DNA of 64,000 bases from Perca fluviatilis (GCF_010015445.1 NC_053112.1:32085583-32149582), one strand, 5' to 3'. Shown: positions 16,136-29,037, counted from the first letter of the stretch. Numbers and translations: made by a program. Notes: generated from the letters alone by a model not told the origin.

Positions 16136-17149
16136 ATGTCGGATTGTCAGTTTTGAAAAGTTATAAAAATGGTTGGACACAGCCTCCCCAATTCCGTTGT
16201 CGAAAAAAATGAAGGAGGGGAGGGTTTTTTATCCATCCGACAAGCACTTTTGATTGTGTATAGTGGCCCCTTAACTGGTAAACTTCTGGACTGTTAATGG
16301 CTTCACTTGCTCATGCATATACTGTATACCAGTGCAAAGTACTTACACATACATGCATACTCTCATGCATATGCATTAGGGTGACCAGACATCCCGAAAA
16401 ATTCGAGAGAGTCCCGAAATCCAAGCAATTGTCACAAATCCCGAATCCTGCCCTAATTGTCCTGAAAATTAGAGCGGAGTCTCAAGAGCAGACTCTCGAG
16501 TAGTTATAGTCTGATAGAACATTAACAACTGTTCATGGTGATTGAGTCGTCCTGCAGTTAGCTCCTGTCGTCACTTGAGTTCATGATTTTAATGACTTTT
16601 TATTTGTATTTTCGGGTTTACATGACAGACAGTTGAGTTCTGAATAAAAATAATAAATAATTTTGGTTTAATTGCCCTAATATATAATAATAACTAGATA
16701 TCAAAAATCTTTGTCAGGGTTTCACAAAATGACAAAAAATAATATTTCTTATCTGCCGCCCCACACACATACATACTTATGCACACATACAAACATACTA
16801 AGCACGCACATATATACATACTCAAACATGCACAAACGTACATACTCACACTCATAAAAAGCCTAATACTCATACACACTCACGTTATGCATGCAGCATG
16901 TGTATGTATATGTATGGATATGCATGAGAGTATGCATGTATGTATGTGCCGGTACAACTAAAACTTGGATAAGCTTAGGAAAAAAACATTAACAGTCCAG
17001 AAGTTTACCAGTTAAGGGGCCACTATACGCAATCAGAAGTGCTTGTCGGATGGATAAAAAACCCTCCCCCCTTCACCTTTTCGACAGCAGAATTGGTGAG
17101 GCTGTGTCCAACCATTTTTATAATTTTTCAAAACTGACAATCCAACATT
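16136..17149. repeat. Long inverted repeat (foldback-like), ~1 kb
   Basis: The left arm (about 16136-16300) and right arm (about 16985-17149) are reverse complements with few mismatches. They share GGATTGTCAGTTTTGAAAA, GGTTGGACACAGCCTC, GGGTTTTTTATCCATCCGAC and TAGTGGCCCCTTAACTGGTA. Weaker pairing continues inward through CATGCATACTCTCATGCAT at about 16350-16370 and 16922-16937. The spacer holds a stretch beginning GGGTGACCAGACATCCCGA, another fish repeat motif. I saw no convincing target duplication, so it could be a foldback transposon or two inverted copies of one repeat. Confidence 0.8.
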
Positions 17150-18058
17150 CATACCCACTTCACGGTGTGATTGGCCAGCAGTGTGCAGGTGAGGCCAGGG
17201 TTTGAACTTCCCTCTCTAGCTCTCTTTTTTCATTTTTTACACAACTCTTGCTGTCACTTGTTATGTGAACAACCGAGTGCAACACAATGAATGTCTTCCA
17301 GGAGAGACAGTCTGAAAAATGATTAGTTATTCCCATATTAAAACAAGATTGTACTTCCGTCTTAATGATGGCTGGCTTTGAACTTGTCTTCCGATGAGAC
17401 CAGACAACACTTCATACAAACATTCATACTTCATAGTTCTCTTAGAGCCTAACCCGATCATTGGTGACACAAACCCCAGTCTCCGATGTCTAAGTCAAGT
17501 ACTTTGCTACATAGACACCCATCAACTCCAACTTCCTCCAGCAGACATTTGGCTCAGTTTTAATAGAGAGGACAGCACTTATTGTGCCCCGTCCAACCAA
17601 CTTTCATCTTATTTTGTTACATTACGTATGTAGAGTAGATGACATGATGACTGATCACTGTTTAACAAAGGACAATAGTGTGTAGACACAGAGGATGTTG
17701 AGTACAGCACACCGAAGTGGGTACTTCGGGAGGTAAGAGGCAAGAGGAAATCAAGTGTGTCTCCTCAATTAACATTCACTGGTCTATTTACACACATTCA
17801 AAGTGAGTGGCCCTTAACACGGCAAGGTGCTCAGGAGGCTGCTGGAAGCACCGAGGGTGGAAAGCTGAAATCAGCACCACACGCACAAAAGGGAAAATCT
17901 GGCTGAAACTACACAAGAAACAGAACATGTCTTTTAATGAAGCAACCGTGGTCCTCGGTCATAATTTTCAAAGAAGCAGCCAAGATTAAAGTCAAAGGAG
18001 TCTCCCAATGGCTTCAAGTCTGCACTGCTTTGAAAAATACCCCCAGTGTAAAAAGCAA
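17150..18058. other. Anonymous noncoding DNA
   Basis: No supported gene. Confidence 0.4.
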
Positions 18059-18167
18059 CCCCCCCCCCCCTCCCCCCGTCCTCCCCCCTTTTTTTCGCCC
18101 ACCCCGTCTTTCTCTCTTTCACACTCTTCTTGCTATATGTTTCTCTTTCTTTTCTCCTCTTTTCAAA
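18059..18167. repeat. Polypyrimidine tract
   Basis: About 110 bases made up largely of C and T, starting with a poly-C run at 18059-18070. No matching exon was recognised after it. Confidence 0.7.
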
Positions 18168-18247
18168 CAACTGGAGCTGCACTTTAGCCACCAATTCTCG
18201 CCCCTGATCCCATCATTAAAAAGGCTCAGGCAGAACAAGGGCTTTTT

Positions 18248-18248
<1 letters not shown>

Positions 18249-18289
<41 letters not shown>
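18249..18289. repeat. (TG)20 microsatellite
   Basis: About 20 TG units. Confidence 0.96.
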
Positions 18290-18293
<4 letters not shown>

Positions 18294-19991
18294 AAGAAGC
18301 AGAGAGAGACAGACCGAGACAGGCTGACAGACCTGGGCCTGCCAAGCGACGTGGCGCTCACTCTTTAAGTGCAACAGACACCTCCTCTCCGACTACAGAA
18401 CTAACACTATGCCACGCGCACGCACAATAGTATGAATAATTGATCGGCCTGGGGCTTCACGTGTTAAGAACAGAGGAGGCGTGCCAGTAGCGTTTTCACT
18501 TCAAATTTGTATTGTCTTTAGTCTCCGCCAGCCATCTACATTTCTAACACCTGCCTCAGTCAGATGTGCGCTGGTGCACTAGCCCCGGAACTATCTTTCA
18601 TCTCACACACACTTACTGGAAGAAGAGGAAAAAACACACACTTTCAAGAGATCATTATCTAGTAGGGAAACCAGGACACAAGTTCGATAGCTTCCCTCTT
18701 ACCTCCCGCCTCCACCGGCAGTAACCTTTGTTAGATCATTTTAACACCTGCAACCTTTTTAAAAAAAACAAAAACAGAATAGAGACTTCTCACTTGCAAA
18801 GGTTTTTTCACCTTAATGTTAAAAAAAATGTAATATGTACTGTTACTTGTAAAAAAAAGATTTTTTAAAACTCCAACGGAAAATAAACACATCAAAAAGG
18901 CCCATAACGCCGAAATTGTCATTGCATGTGCACTTTTGAAATAGCTTTGGTAAGTTGACACACAACTTCTTGTAAAAAAAAAAAGCTGCAGGCCTTGTCG
19001 AGCTCAGGGGCTGGAAAAGATGTTATTTAAGGGGTATTGGATTAAGTCGTAAGCATATTTTGTGAGCTTACTTTTATTTACAAATACTGTATATTTAGAT
19101 ACAGTGCTGTTTGTTTGGCTCTTATTGTCATTAACTTTACTTTGTGAAACAATTTGCCTGATGAAATGTTTTTCACTTTAAAGACCTGGAACTAAAACAC
19201 TAGAGCTTGAGGTTAAAACATACCAGATAAGTCATTGTTTTTTTAATGTATAAACATATCCTGAATAAACATCTGGATCTGTTACAAAGAGATACAGCAA
19301 ATGAGCATCCTGTGTAACATCTGAGCACGCTGACATGTTAACTGCCTTTGTTCAGAACCTACGGAAGTTCTGTTAAAAAGAAAACCGACAGCACAAGCTA
19401 ATTCTTTTGACTTTCATGCATCTCCTCCACATTTTTTACCCTAGCCGAAAAGAGGAAATCCCTGAGTAAGTAATGAGTCAAATCTTTAGTCCATATGCAT
19501 TATACATTAAGTAATTCAAAAAATTAATAAATCTTCAATCCGCCAAACCAACAAGGGGTCATTTGGTTTTTGAGGAAGTGGTCCATCCTCTTCTCTTGTC
19601 TCCTGAATAACCAAATCGTGTTTCACAGTCGGCCTTTTTTAACAAAAAATTTTGATTTCCTTCTGTTTCTATGTAATAAGTTTAAAAAAATAATTTTAGA
19701 TGGTACCGTATGTGATCAAAAACATATGTTTTCTTTCAAAACTGCTTCCTTGGTGCTTATTTATCTATATGATATATGACACACTTTAAGTTCAGCTTGT
19801 TGGTAACTTCCTAATCCTAACATCCTAACTATGTGAGGTATTGAACAGTGAAGATACGACGTGTGTCTAGCGTAGCAAGAAACACTTTGCATTGTAAGAA
19901 ACATTCAAAGATCATGACCCCTATACTCAAAAAGGGAACCTCATAGATCTAAGTCACAAAAGGATAAAAGCATCCTCGGTTTAATACATTA
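18290..19991. other. Anonymous noncoding DNA
   Basis: AT-rich with several short A runs. No gene, element boundary or structured RNA recognised. Confidence 0.45.
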
Positions 19992-19994
19992 TAA

Positions 19995-20619
19995 GGCCGA
20001 TAACACACTGGACGCGTCGCGTGAGCGTGTCAGCTGCGTGGCGTGTCTGTTTATATTTCGGCTCCCATGTTAACAGGTTAGAGCTTACACACTGCCTGTG
20101 TGACATGCGCGTCTCAGGCGCGCCGAAAACGCGTGCCTCCTAAAAAATAGAACCGACGCCTATTTTTCACACGACACGCAAGCGTGTTGGAAGCGTTTCC
20201 AGGCAAAATAGAATGGGAAAAGATGTTTATATGTCGTTTAGACACAAACACATATTAATAAATGACATGTTGATGTTTGAAAGCCTCTAGGTTTTGATAT
20301 AAATGCAGATATAAATGTAATTTTAAAAAATAAAAATCGATTTTCTAATATTGCACCTGTCAATACAGAACGAAATATTCTGCAGCCTATTTTGCCGTCA
20401 ATACTGCCATTGTCTTTGCTGTAATCAAATCAGTATACATTTATGTTTAACAAGGTATTTCATTTTATCAATGGGAAACATACATGAGTCCAGACAAGGC
20501 TAGCAGTAGCAGCGCCACGTCAGACACGTTTCTGGTGTGTAAAGACATAGAAAAATCCACGCAGCTGACACGCAACAGAGACACCATGGTCACTCCACGC
20601 AGCCAGTGTGTAACCGGCC
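19995..20619. mobile_element. PIF/Harbinger-like miniature element with TAA duplication
   Basis: The ends are inverted: GGCCGATAACACACTGGACG at the left and the complement GGCCGGTTACACACTGGCTG read inward from the right. Both are flanked by TAA (19992-19994 and 20620-20622). A 3-bp TWA duplication is characteristic of PIF/Harbinger elements. The 625-bp interior has no transposase frame, so this is non-autonomous. Confidence 0.8.
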
Positions 20620-20629
20620 TAAGATGCTA

Positions 20630-20944
20630 AAGCAATAGTTTGACATTTTGGGGAATCCCCTTATTGCTTTCTTGCAAATAAGTGTCGATACTGGTTAGAT
20701 TAGCTTAGCATAAAGACTGGAAACAGAGGGAAACAGCTAGCCTGGCGCTCTTAAAAATAAAAATAAATAAATAAAATACGCCTACCAGAACCTTTGAAGT
20801 TCACTAATTTAGATTTTGTTAGTTTAATCTATACAAAAACAAAACCATAACAAAAATGGTGTTTTACAGGGTTTATGTGCGTGACTATTTAATAGCCGAG
20901 CGCAGTGACTTTTGTATCGATCTTCTCATGTCGAACTATTCCTT
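20630..20944. mobile_element. Teleost TIR miniature element with TA duplication
   Basis: The ends AAGCAATAGTTTGACATTTT and, read inward from the right, AAGGAATAGTTCGACAT are inverted repeats flanked by TA at 20628-20629 and 20945-20946. The interior shares ACTGGAAACAGAGGGAAACA and TAGCCGAGCGCAGTGACTT with a fish family I recognise. It is shorter than the consensus I recall. It begins within about 10 bases of the preceding element. The TA duplication would fit a Tc1/mariner-type mechanism. Confidence 0.7.
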
Positions 20945-20946
20945 TA

Positions 20947-22947
20947 ACCTGAAGGTACGCTGAAGAACATGAAGTTCTTTCTGAAAGTACCTAACAAGTT
21001 CCATCACTGCCTCGACTTGCCTGCCAAGCTGTTCATAACTATGTAATGTCCTCATACATTATAAAGACCTGGCCACGATTGAAAACAGCACAGTCAAAAA
21101 CAACAAGTGATTAAAGATCCTGAAGTTGACTGAAGAGGAACGGAGATGGCTTGACCTTAAACATACTGGGGCTCCCTGGCGGACACCAGAACCAACTCCC
21201 TCCCCAGTAAACAGTGCTGTAATATTAAACACAGAGGACGTCAAAGGGCTGTAATGTTTGCTCCTCTCTGCTGTGGATTGGGATGTTTTGCCCAGGGTCG
21301 GTGTCCCACCATTATGACATCACTTAAGACCCAAGCAGGAGACTATCAAAGGCGCCGCGGCAGTGTATCATATTCATCAATGGAAAATATTCATATGCAT
21401 ATACACCCTTGCCACCCTCGAAGGGAAGCATCTCCTTTTTAAAGGCCCTAATCCACTGGCAACACATGAAAAGTTACAAAACATCAAATAAAGTGCTGGG
21501 AAAAGAAAATTAAAAATACAAAAAAGGGGAAAAAAGGAAGACGTGTTAAAAGAAGAGGAAATTCTTTAAAAGAGTAATGATTGAGCTGCGCCTGATTAAT
21601 CATCCATGGCGTTCTCGGGTAACTGTCCAACATTACTTTTGATTTAGCGTGCTGGGCGATCAATAGAAAGAGCTCCGGGGAATGTTTCTAATTAAGGTAA
21701 TTCATGGTATGGCTGATATGTGTAAATTACACATTTAGATACACATCATGTGTAACTCTGATCAATTAAGTTGAGTTTGCCGCTTTTATGTTTCCTGTAT
21801 CAGGAACTTTAGTTGCAGGGCAGTATTGTAATCTAACTATCATCTAGTCAGTCCATTAGGTCAGATTGTTAATCTATAAACAACAAATGAATGATTATGA
21901 CTTCACTGACTTTACACTTGTTCTGATTAAACCAGAAATAGAACAGACTGTAAGTGTGTTGTCACATACAGAACATAATCAAAGTCCATTTATTCTACAC
22001 TACATCTCTACACTTCTCATCAGTCTTTACTCAAAACCTATGTTTAAAGCTTAAAGTTTTAAAGATTCACTTTTTTAAGTCTATTTTTTGCAGTACTCAC
22101 TTGCCCATATGTACATTGAGAGAGTTATTGGTTGCTGTAATCATTCCTTTCTGTCCATGAAAAGATCCCCTCCTAATGTATTTTCAATGTACGTGAAAAT
22201 CCACAGTTTGAGTAGACGCAGTCAGTCAAAATACGTGCGTTTTCTTTCAAAGTTATGGCCATTTCAATGTGAACTTTCCTCTTTCTCTTTCCTCAGACAG
22301 CGTCTACTTGCTGAGATGGGTGGAAGGCAAAAGTACAGAATTTAATGTCCTCTTAATTGGACTAACTGCTACAGCTAAACCCTCATATATATGTTTTTTC
22401 ACAGAAAGAGGACAAGGATTTTTGTCCCCCCATCTCGTGCATTGAAATAGCATCAATAGCATATCTCTTCACAGCCAGTATGGACAGGAGAAATGATAAA
22501 CGAGACTGATAGCAATGTAGATATGGGAAGATGAGTGTTGTTTTGAGACATACTTGAAAAAATGTGAACCTATGTGTTAAATTGTAACATTCTGTACAGA
22601 CACCTGTCAATCTCACTGTGTGTAGAAAGGTGTGTGCGTTTGTGTGTCGGGGTGTTAAGGGCACGGTCCTGCAGGTCTTGGACATCACTCCTGAAAAGCC
22701 TGTCTTTTTATTGGCAGCTCTTCTAAAGAAAAGATTTAATGGAAACGGTGGATATTGAACCAACTGAGGATCAAAGAGGCTTGATAGCAGGTGGATAATT
22801 CTTCACCAGAGAAACAAAACCTTAGGACTCCATTGGTCAAAAGAGGGAAAACTATTTGTTTGTGTCTCCTACAGGATAGTACATATGGCGATTTGATGAA
22901 ATTTAAGTTTATGGGAATAGTGTGTAACCCATTTTAACCCAAGGGGG
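20947..22947. other. Anonymous DNA with a homeodomain-motif-rich stretch
   Basis: 21580-21760 carries several TAAT/ATTA, ATCAAT and TGATTA motifs in otherwise complex DNA, the look of vertebrate conserved noncoding sequence. A strong acceptor-like tract, CCTCTTTCTCTTTCCTCAG, ends at about 22296 with an open frame after it, but no gene was recognised. Confidence 0.4.
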
Positions 22948-23560
22948 TAAGCTTCGCTTCAGAACTCGAACCTCCTATGGCGCCATTTTGATGCTACAAA
23001 GCGATCACCTCCCGTTAGCATTCCACTGACTGCCATTCACTTTGACGTCACTTGACAGCGAATAACTTAACAGCGAATAAATTAACATCTGAAGCGTTTA
23101 AAGACTCTAATTATCCATTGTTTATTTCTAAAGAAACACGACAATGTATAAAAGGCTCCATTACCTTGTACCTCACGTTATGGCTCCGTAGCAGACGTTT
23201 TTGTAAAAATAGGCTAACGATTGTGTCACATAGTAGAGGAATTACCGTATAGTACAGGAGAAGCTTGCAGGCAGTTTCGACTTACATGAGCTGTTTAGGT
23301 TTAATTACTAATGTTAACTAGCATTTTAGTTAGCAACAATTAGCCTGTGCCCATGTTATCTCCTTACATATACCTACGCTCTCCGTCTCTGTAAGATTGG
23401 GAATGATTGAGATTTCTCTTGGCACAGCTACCAGAAGACTTACAACTTTCAGACACGTTGCTCACGTCACATTTACCTCGTCTCTCTCAGTTGGAGGCTG
23501 CGCAGTAACGCTCAGCGCTCACCGGAAAAGGGCTTCTAATAGCCTTCTCTGGTCTCCGTC
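22948..23560. mobile_element. Teleost interspersed repeat, class not determined
   Basis: From AAGCTTCGCTTCAGAACTCG through GAGGAATTACCGTATAGTAC to CGCTCACCGGAAAAGGGCTT the sequence matches a repeat I recall from several fish genomes. I could not find inverted ends or a target duplication. Boundaries are approximate. Confidence 0.45.
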
Positions 23561-23757
23561 CAGAGCAACGGGATCTGTTGGTCCATTTGTAGTGAATGTG
23601 ACATACATAATTCACCTTATTTGTTAAGTGTGGTTCTACACACTCTTGATTATTAACGCAGCACCTTGTTCTTAATATGGTTCTACATGCAGTGATAAAC
23701 GTAATACATATACATGTAATTTACTGTCCTTAGTCACTTCATGTAATTATGTAAATA

Positions 23758-23938
23758 TGTTCAGGGACCACGGCCCCTTTAAATGTTCTGAATGCGTGAT
23801 GACGTTAGACCCTACGGGGTTTGTTGCTGGTCTTTTTCCCTGTAGAGTTTTTTTTCTTCCTGTATAATAAACGACACACGCACTCGTGTGCTCAACGTGA
23901 GAAATTGCCTCTTGTAAATCTACTTCAATTTCCACACA
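23758..23938 (+). mobile_element. Possible solo LTR remnant
   Basis: It begins TGTTCAGGGACCACGGCCCC and contains a polyadenylation-type AATAAA near 23868 followed by ACGACACACGCACTCG, then ends near CACACA. This is an LTR-like layout (TG start, poly-A signal, CA end). No flanking 5-bp duplication was found and no second LTR or internal coding sequence is present, so the call is weak. Confidence 0.3.
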
Positions 23939-23940
23939 TT

Positions 23941-24878
<938 letters not shown>

Positions 24879-27800
24879 AGGTTTCTACCATTCTGTCCTA
24901 CTTACATGTTGAATTAAAGGCGTAGAGGAAAATGAATGTTGTTTAGATCAGCTGATTTTTGCTTTGTTTTTACATGATGCAGTGGTGTTAAATTTCCAGA
25001 GTTAGTAAATTTATCACAGCATTATTAAGAAAATAAATAAAAGAAAAATGCCCTTTCCATTTGTTAGCAACAGTGGCTCTTCAAACATTAAAAAAATTAA
25101 ATCCATACAGAAAATGGTTCTTTATCACTGTCCTGCAAGTGAAATACGGGCTGATAAACCTCCAGAAGAATCAAACATCATAACTATAAACCAGTGAAGG
25201 TGACAAACTCCATGTAAACAGCCTGCAAAATCAGCACTGCATTGGATAACATTCAATGAATCCTGAATAATGGTATTGAATTTCTTCTGGATTACAAACC
25301 AGAATAGTAAGGCCTTTGTTTTCACTGGTGTAAATTGGTAAGTAATTAAACCTTAAGTTTCATATAATTGAATATATTTATACATACAAATAAAATGTAT
25401 GATGGTGTCATTTTTAGGCCATGCCAGAAGTTACCACTACTCACTATTCATATGAGAATAAAATCTTATGAGGAGACTACACAGTTTGTCATTAAAGACA
25501 AACACTATGGTATCATTGACTAATACACCCCTTATTAAGGGTTTATTAGTCGTAACTGATGTTTTTTTATGATTAATAAAGGATTTACCAATGCTTTAAT
25601 CATTATCAGTTATACTGTAAGCCTTTAATTAGAACAGTTATGGGGTTGATACAAGTCCTCCAAACCATACGACGATATAGGTTGTTTGTTCCTACCCTCT
25701 AATAGGACCCACAGGAGTGTTTCATAAATTAGCGCCCCTAGCGGTGGCAGGAAAAACGACCCACAGGGGAATAAGAAAGCTCTGTTTGTTCCTTAAAAGT
25801 TAATAAAAACTCGCCTTGTGTTTATTTGACCCATCCACCACCCCTTACGCAGAACTTGGTGCTCTTATTGTCACATTACTTTCTGCTTTGCTCCCGTCAT
25901 AATTACTATGGCCACTAGAGGGCACCGCCACTATAACCGTAAATACGAGATGTAATTGCTGCTTGAACAAATGACCAATGGGAAAGTTTTTCGGTAGAGA
26001 ACAGTCTTGGTTAATAGGTTGTAGCTGGTGTTTTGTCCTCCTTTAGCACGCTCCAATGGACCATTTGGCCTATAGGATACAGATACACAGTAACTCTGAC
26101 TACACATCTGCTACATATTAACTTCTGCAAATGTTGTGATATATACTCTTGAGCCTTTGATTTGATTTTTAATTTTACAAATGCAAGCAAAATTGCAGTT
26201 GTACCGGCCATTTGTTTGAACAATTGAAACAGCCAATAAGTGATGACGTGTTGGGTCACTGTGACTGATGTGGTTAATGTGTTTAAAGCAATGACATGAT
26301 GAGGGATGAGGGTGACCCATGAGAATTAGGAAGAAACTCATGTCATGAATTTTCTCCTTCACTCAAACATAGACCTACTGGACCATGACTACAATGTGCT
26401 TGATACTGAAAAAAATGTTTTAAGAGGATCACATTTCAAACCAATATGCTGGTTACATTTATTCAACCTTTGGCAATTTTAACACACCAGGTTGTGCCAC
26501 ATTTCATAAAGTGGATTGATAATATCGTTCTTTTGCAATATTATTTCCAAAAGAATTTTTTTTTCACATCATCTAACCCAAATTACTCCACAAAATCTCT
26601 CTGTGCTTCTCCTTGAACTGGAATTTCTACAATTATGCTATACTTTGACTTTTTTTTACTTTAATTTTACAGTTCACTTCCTCTCCAAAGCCCTGGTAAA
26701 ATAGCTCTCCTTATGACTTAAGCAGAATTGACAATTAGCCTGCTAGCTGGAGCAGAGGTCTCTGCAGTGGGTCCCTGATGGTAATGTACGGCAGATGAAG
26801 AGATTGAACCACCACCATCAATGGCTGCCTGTCTGAGATTGGCTGCTGTAATTGGTACCCACTCTGTAACACTCACATTCCATCACACTTTATTAATGCA
26901 CGTCATCCACTCAAAAGCTAATCTTTTATTCTGTTTTCCAATTATTGTAAAGTGGCGGGGTTTAAATGAGGAGGAGGAGATAATGAAATTAACTTCCTAA
27001 CTTAGAGCAATTCTCTATGGCACAATGATCACATATTCTCTTGGTCTGGGAAATGTATGCTAATTTTATGCATCTATCATTAGTTATTACCATTGCAGCA
27101 ACATAAAACACAGTTTTCTTCAACAATTAGACTTAAAATTGTGCATTTTAATGAGTCAGGGGAGGCTTGCATGCATATTAAAACGGCTGTAATTGAAAAG
27201 CCTAAACTTTTGACACTTCTTGAAGCAAGTGTTTGACAGCAGTGACAGTTTGTTTACATCCTGCTGTGTCTCTGTTCAGTTTCAAAGATTCTTTCGTAAT
27301 ACCTGAGAGCAACCATGGGGAATACTCCTGGGCTCCCCCCCCCTTCTTGTCTATTGCTGGTGCTTTAACATGATTTTTTCTTGTCATGAGTAAAATATCA
27401 CACATTTTCAAGCGCTTTGTTTGTTTGATTAGTTTTTTTCTTCTTGTTTTGGGGATCAGGGAAAGGATAGTTTGGTCTTTGTTAATGCAACAATCGAGTA
27501 TGCTGAAACCTTATGCCAGGCTTGCAAGGAATCATTTATACTGCATACTCCCACAAACACTTAACAATGATAAAGACAAGACAAAGCTCTGAGAAAGCCA
27601 TTCAAATAGCAGGATCAGACCAGATAAATAAATGGGGTTTTTTAATGATGCAATTTAAGACGTCATGCACGAGCAAATGTTTTATTTCTACTTCCCTTGG
27701 AATTTGTTCTGCCAAATTACTTGCATGTTAATGGACAACAATAAACTCAGTACATGTGTACCTCCCCTTGTACCAGAAATTGAAAATCACCCTAATTACA

Positions 27801-28013
27801 TTGAAGGAGGGATCTTAGGATAAGAGGATCGTGTGTCCAATGTATCTCAGTTTTTCCTGACAGATGAATATTGTGTTTAAAGTATTCCAAAGCTGTAGAG
27901 TTAAATGTTTTGGGGTAGTAGCAGCTCTGTTGCACATCAAATTAATTTGGCTTTGCTTAACTAATGAATCTAATACTCAATAAGCACCCCCTCCCCTCGC
28001 TTCTTTGCTACAG
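24879..28013. other. Anonymous DNA, partly conserved-noncoding-like
   Basis: No gene recognised. 25510-25630 has TTAATAAGGGTTTATTAGT-type sequence resembling a degenerate fish repeat. 26880-27190 is complex AT-rich DNA containing ATGCTAAT, TTATGCAT, CCAATTATT and AATGAGTCAG motifs, the texture of a developmental enhancer, but conservation cannot be judged from one sequence. Confidence 0.4.
25912..25924 (+). promoter_or_regulatory. CTCF core-motif match
   Basis: CCACTAGAGGGCA fits the CTCF core consensus CCASYAGRKGGCR at every position. A motif match alone does not show binding. Confidence 0.4.
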
Positions 28014-28103
28014 TCCCACAGCTCCGAGGGCCCCAGACGAGCTACCATCCCCATCCGGCTCATCAGTCACCCTGGGCAGTCTCTCCCCAAACGGGACCCC
28101 TGA
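28014..28103 (+). CDS. Candidate exon-like block, unproven
   Basis: A strong acceptor-like tract, CCCTCGCTTCTTTGCTACAG, ends at 28013. The following GC-rich DNA is open for 29 codons, reading SHSSEGPRRATIPIRLISHP and onward to a TGA at 28101. The other two frames are also open for some distance and look equally protein-like, which weakens the call. There is no clear donor. I recognise no family. It may be conserved noncoding DNA. Confidence 0.2.
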   Translation, partial: SHSSEGPRRATIPIRLISHPGQSLPKRDP

Positions 28104-28235
28104 TGCCCAGTAATGGCTGTTTGATGACCCTCATAAAAGGAGTCAATGTATTGATGGAGCCTTTGAGGACAGACCTAATTTGTATGAGGATCAATTCAGC
28201 CAATTCATAAGAAAAGAACCAGCAGACGGAGAGGG

Positions 28236-28270
28236 GGTGTGTGTGAGTGTGTGTGTGTGTGTGAGTGTGT
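28236..28270. repeat. Imperfect (GT)n microsatellite
   Basis: GT repeats with GA interruptions. Confidence 0.9.
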
Positions 28271-28917
28271 ATGGGAGGGATCAAGACTTCAAAACGTGAC
28301 ATTACACCTGTGACCTCCTAGCTCCAACTGTGTGCTCGCGTTGACACACACAATTTGTTTTAATGATAGTCTGTCGTGTTGTTATTAAATAATTGAATCC
28401 CTCTCAGATCAGATCATCATGTAAAGGAAGGCCCATTATATTATGCGTGTCACAGCTGTCTGTCATGCACGGTGCTTTGTGTCATCAGGGGCTACATGCA
28501 TATATGGGCGATCTATCCGGGGTATTATAAAGCTCCAAAACCACGGTCAAGTCATTCATTCAGTTGTAGGTTGAATTCAAGTAAATAAAGTGCTCACAGA
28601 TAATTACCGTATCCATCAAATTGGCAGAACATTCATTTAAGTGCATTTGTCTCCAGATAAATGATACGGGAAGGCCTCACCAGAAGAGAGCAGCTGGGAT
28701 TCAAGAAGAGGAGTGACTACGAGGAGAAAGAAGAAAGTGAAAAGCTCTTTTATGCTTTAGAAATAAAATAAAAATGTATTCAGACAATTCTTAAATGAGG
28801 CAAAAAAGTTCCTATAAATGCAGTAAATTTCAAAGCTCAAACACAATCCCACACAACAGACACGATTAATTCATTTTCCGGAGTCAAAGAGGGCTCTGAA
28901 CTATAAGAGACAGTAGC

Positions 28918-29037
28918 TCTAATCAGGTGTGTAGCTGAAGTGATCCTCCAGATATTGCTCTCAGCATAATCAGTGTGTCTAATCAGATGTATAGCTGAGG
29001 TGATCCTCCAGATATTGCTCTCAGAATAATCAGCGTC
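28918..29037. repeat. 60-bp tandem duplication, two units
   Basis: Units 28918-28977 and 28978-29037 both contain GTGATCCTCCAGATATTGCT and differ at only a few bases. The period is exactly 60 bases. The unit is complex sequence rather than simple repeat. Confidence 0.95.

Noticed and set aside
23758..23938. Complete LTR retrotransposon or endogenous retrovirus
   Set aside because: Only one LTR-like segment, no target duplication and no gag/pol-like frame nearby.
28918..29037. CRISPR array
   Set aside because: It is just two adjacent 60-bp units without spacers, in vertebrate DNA.
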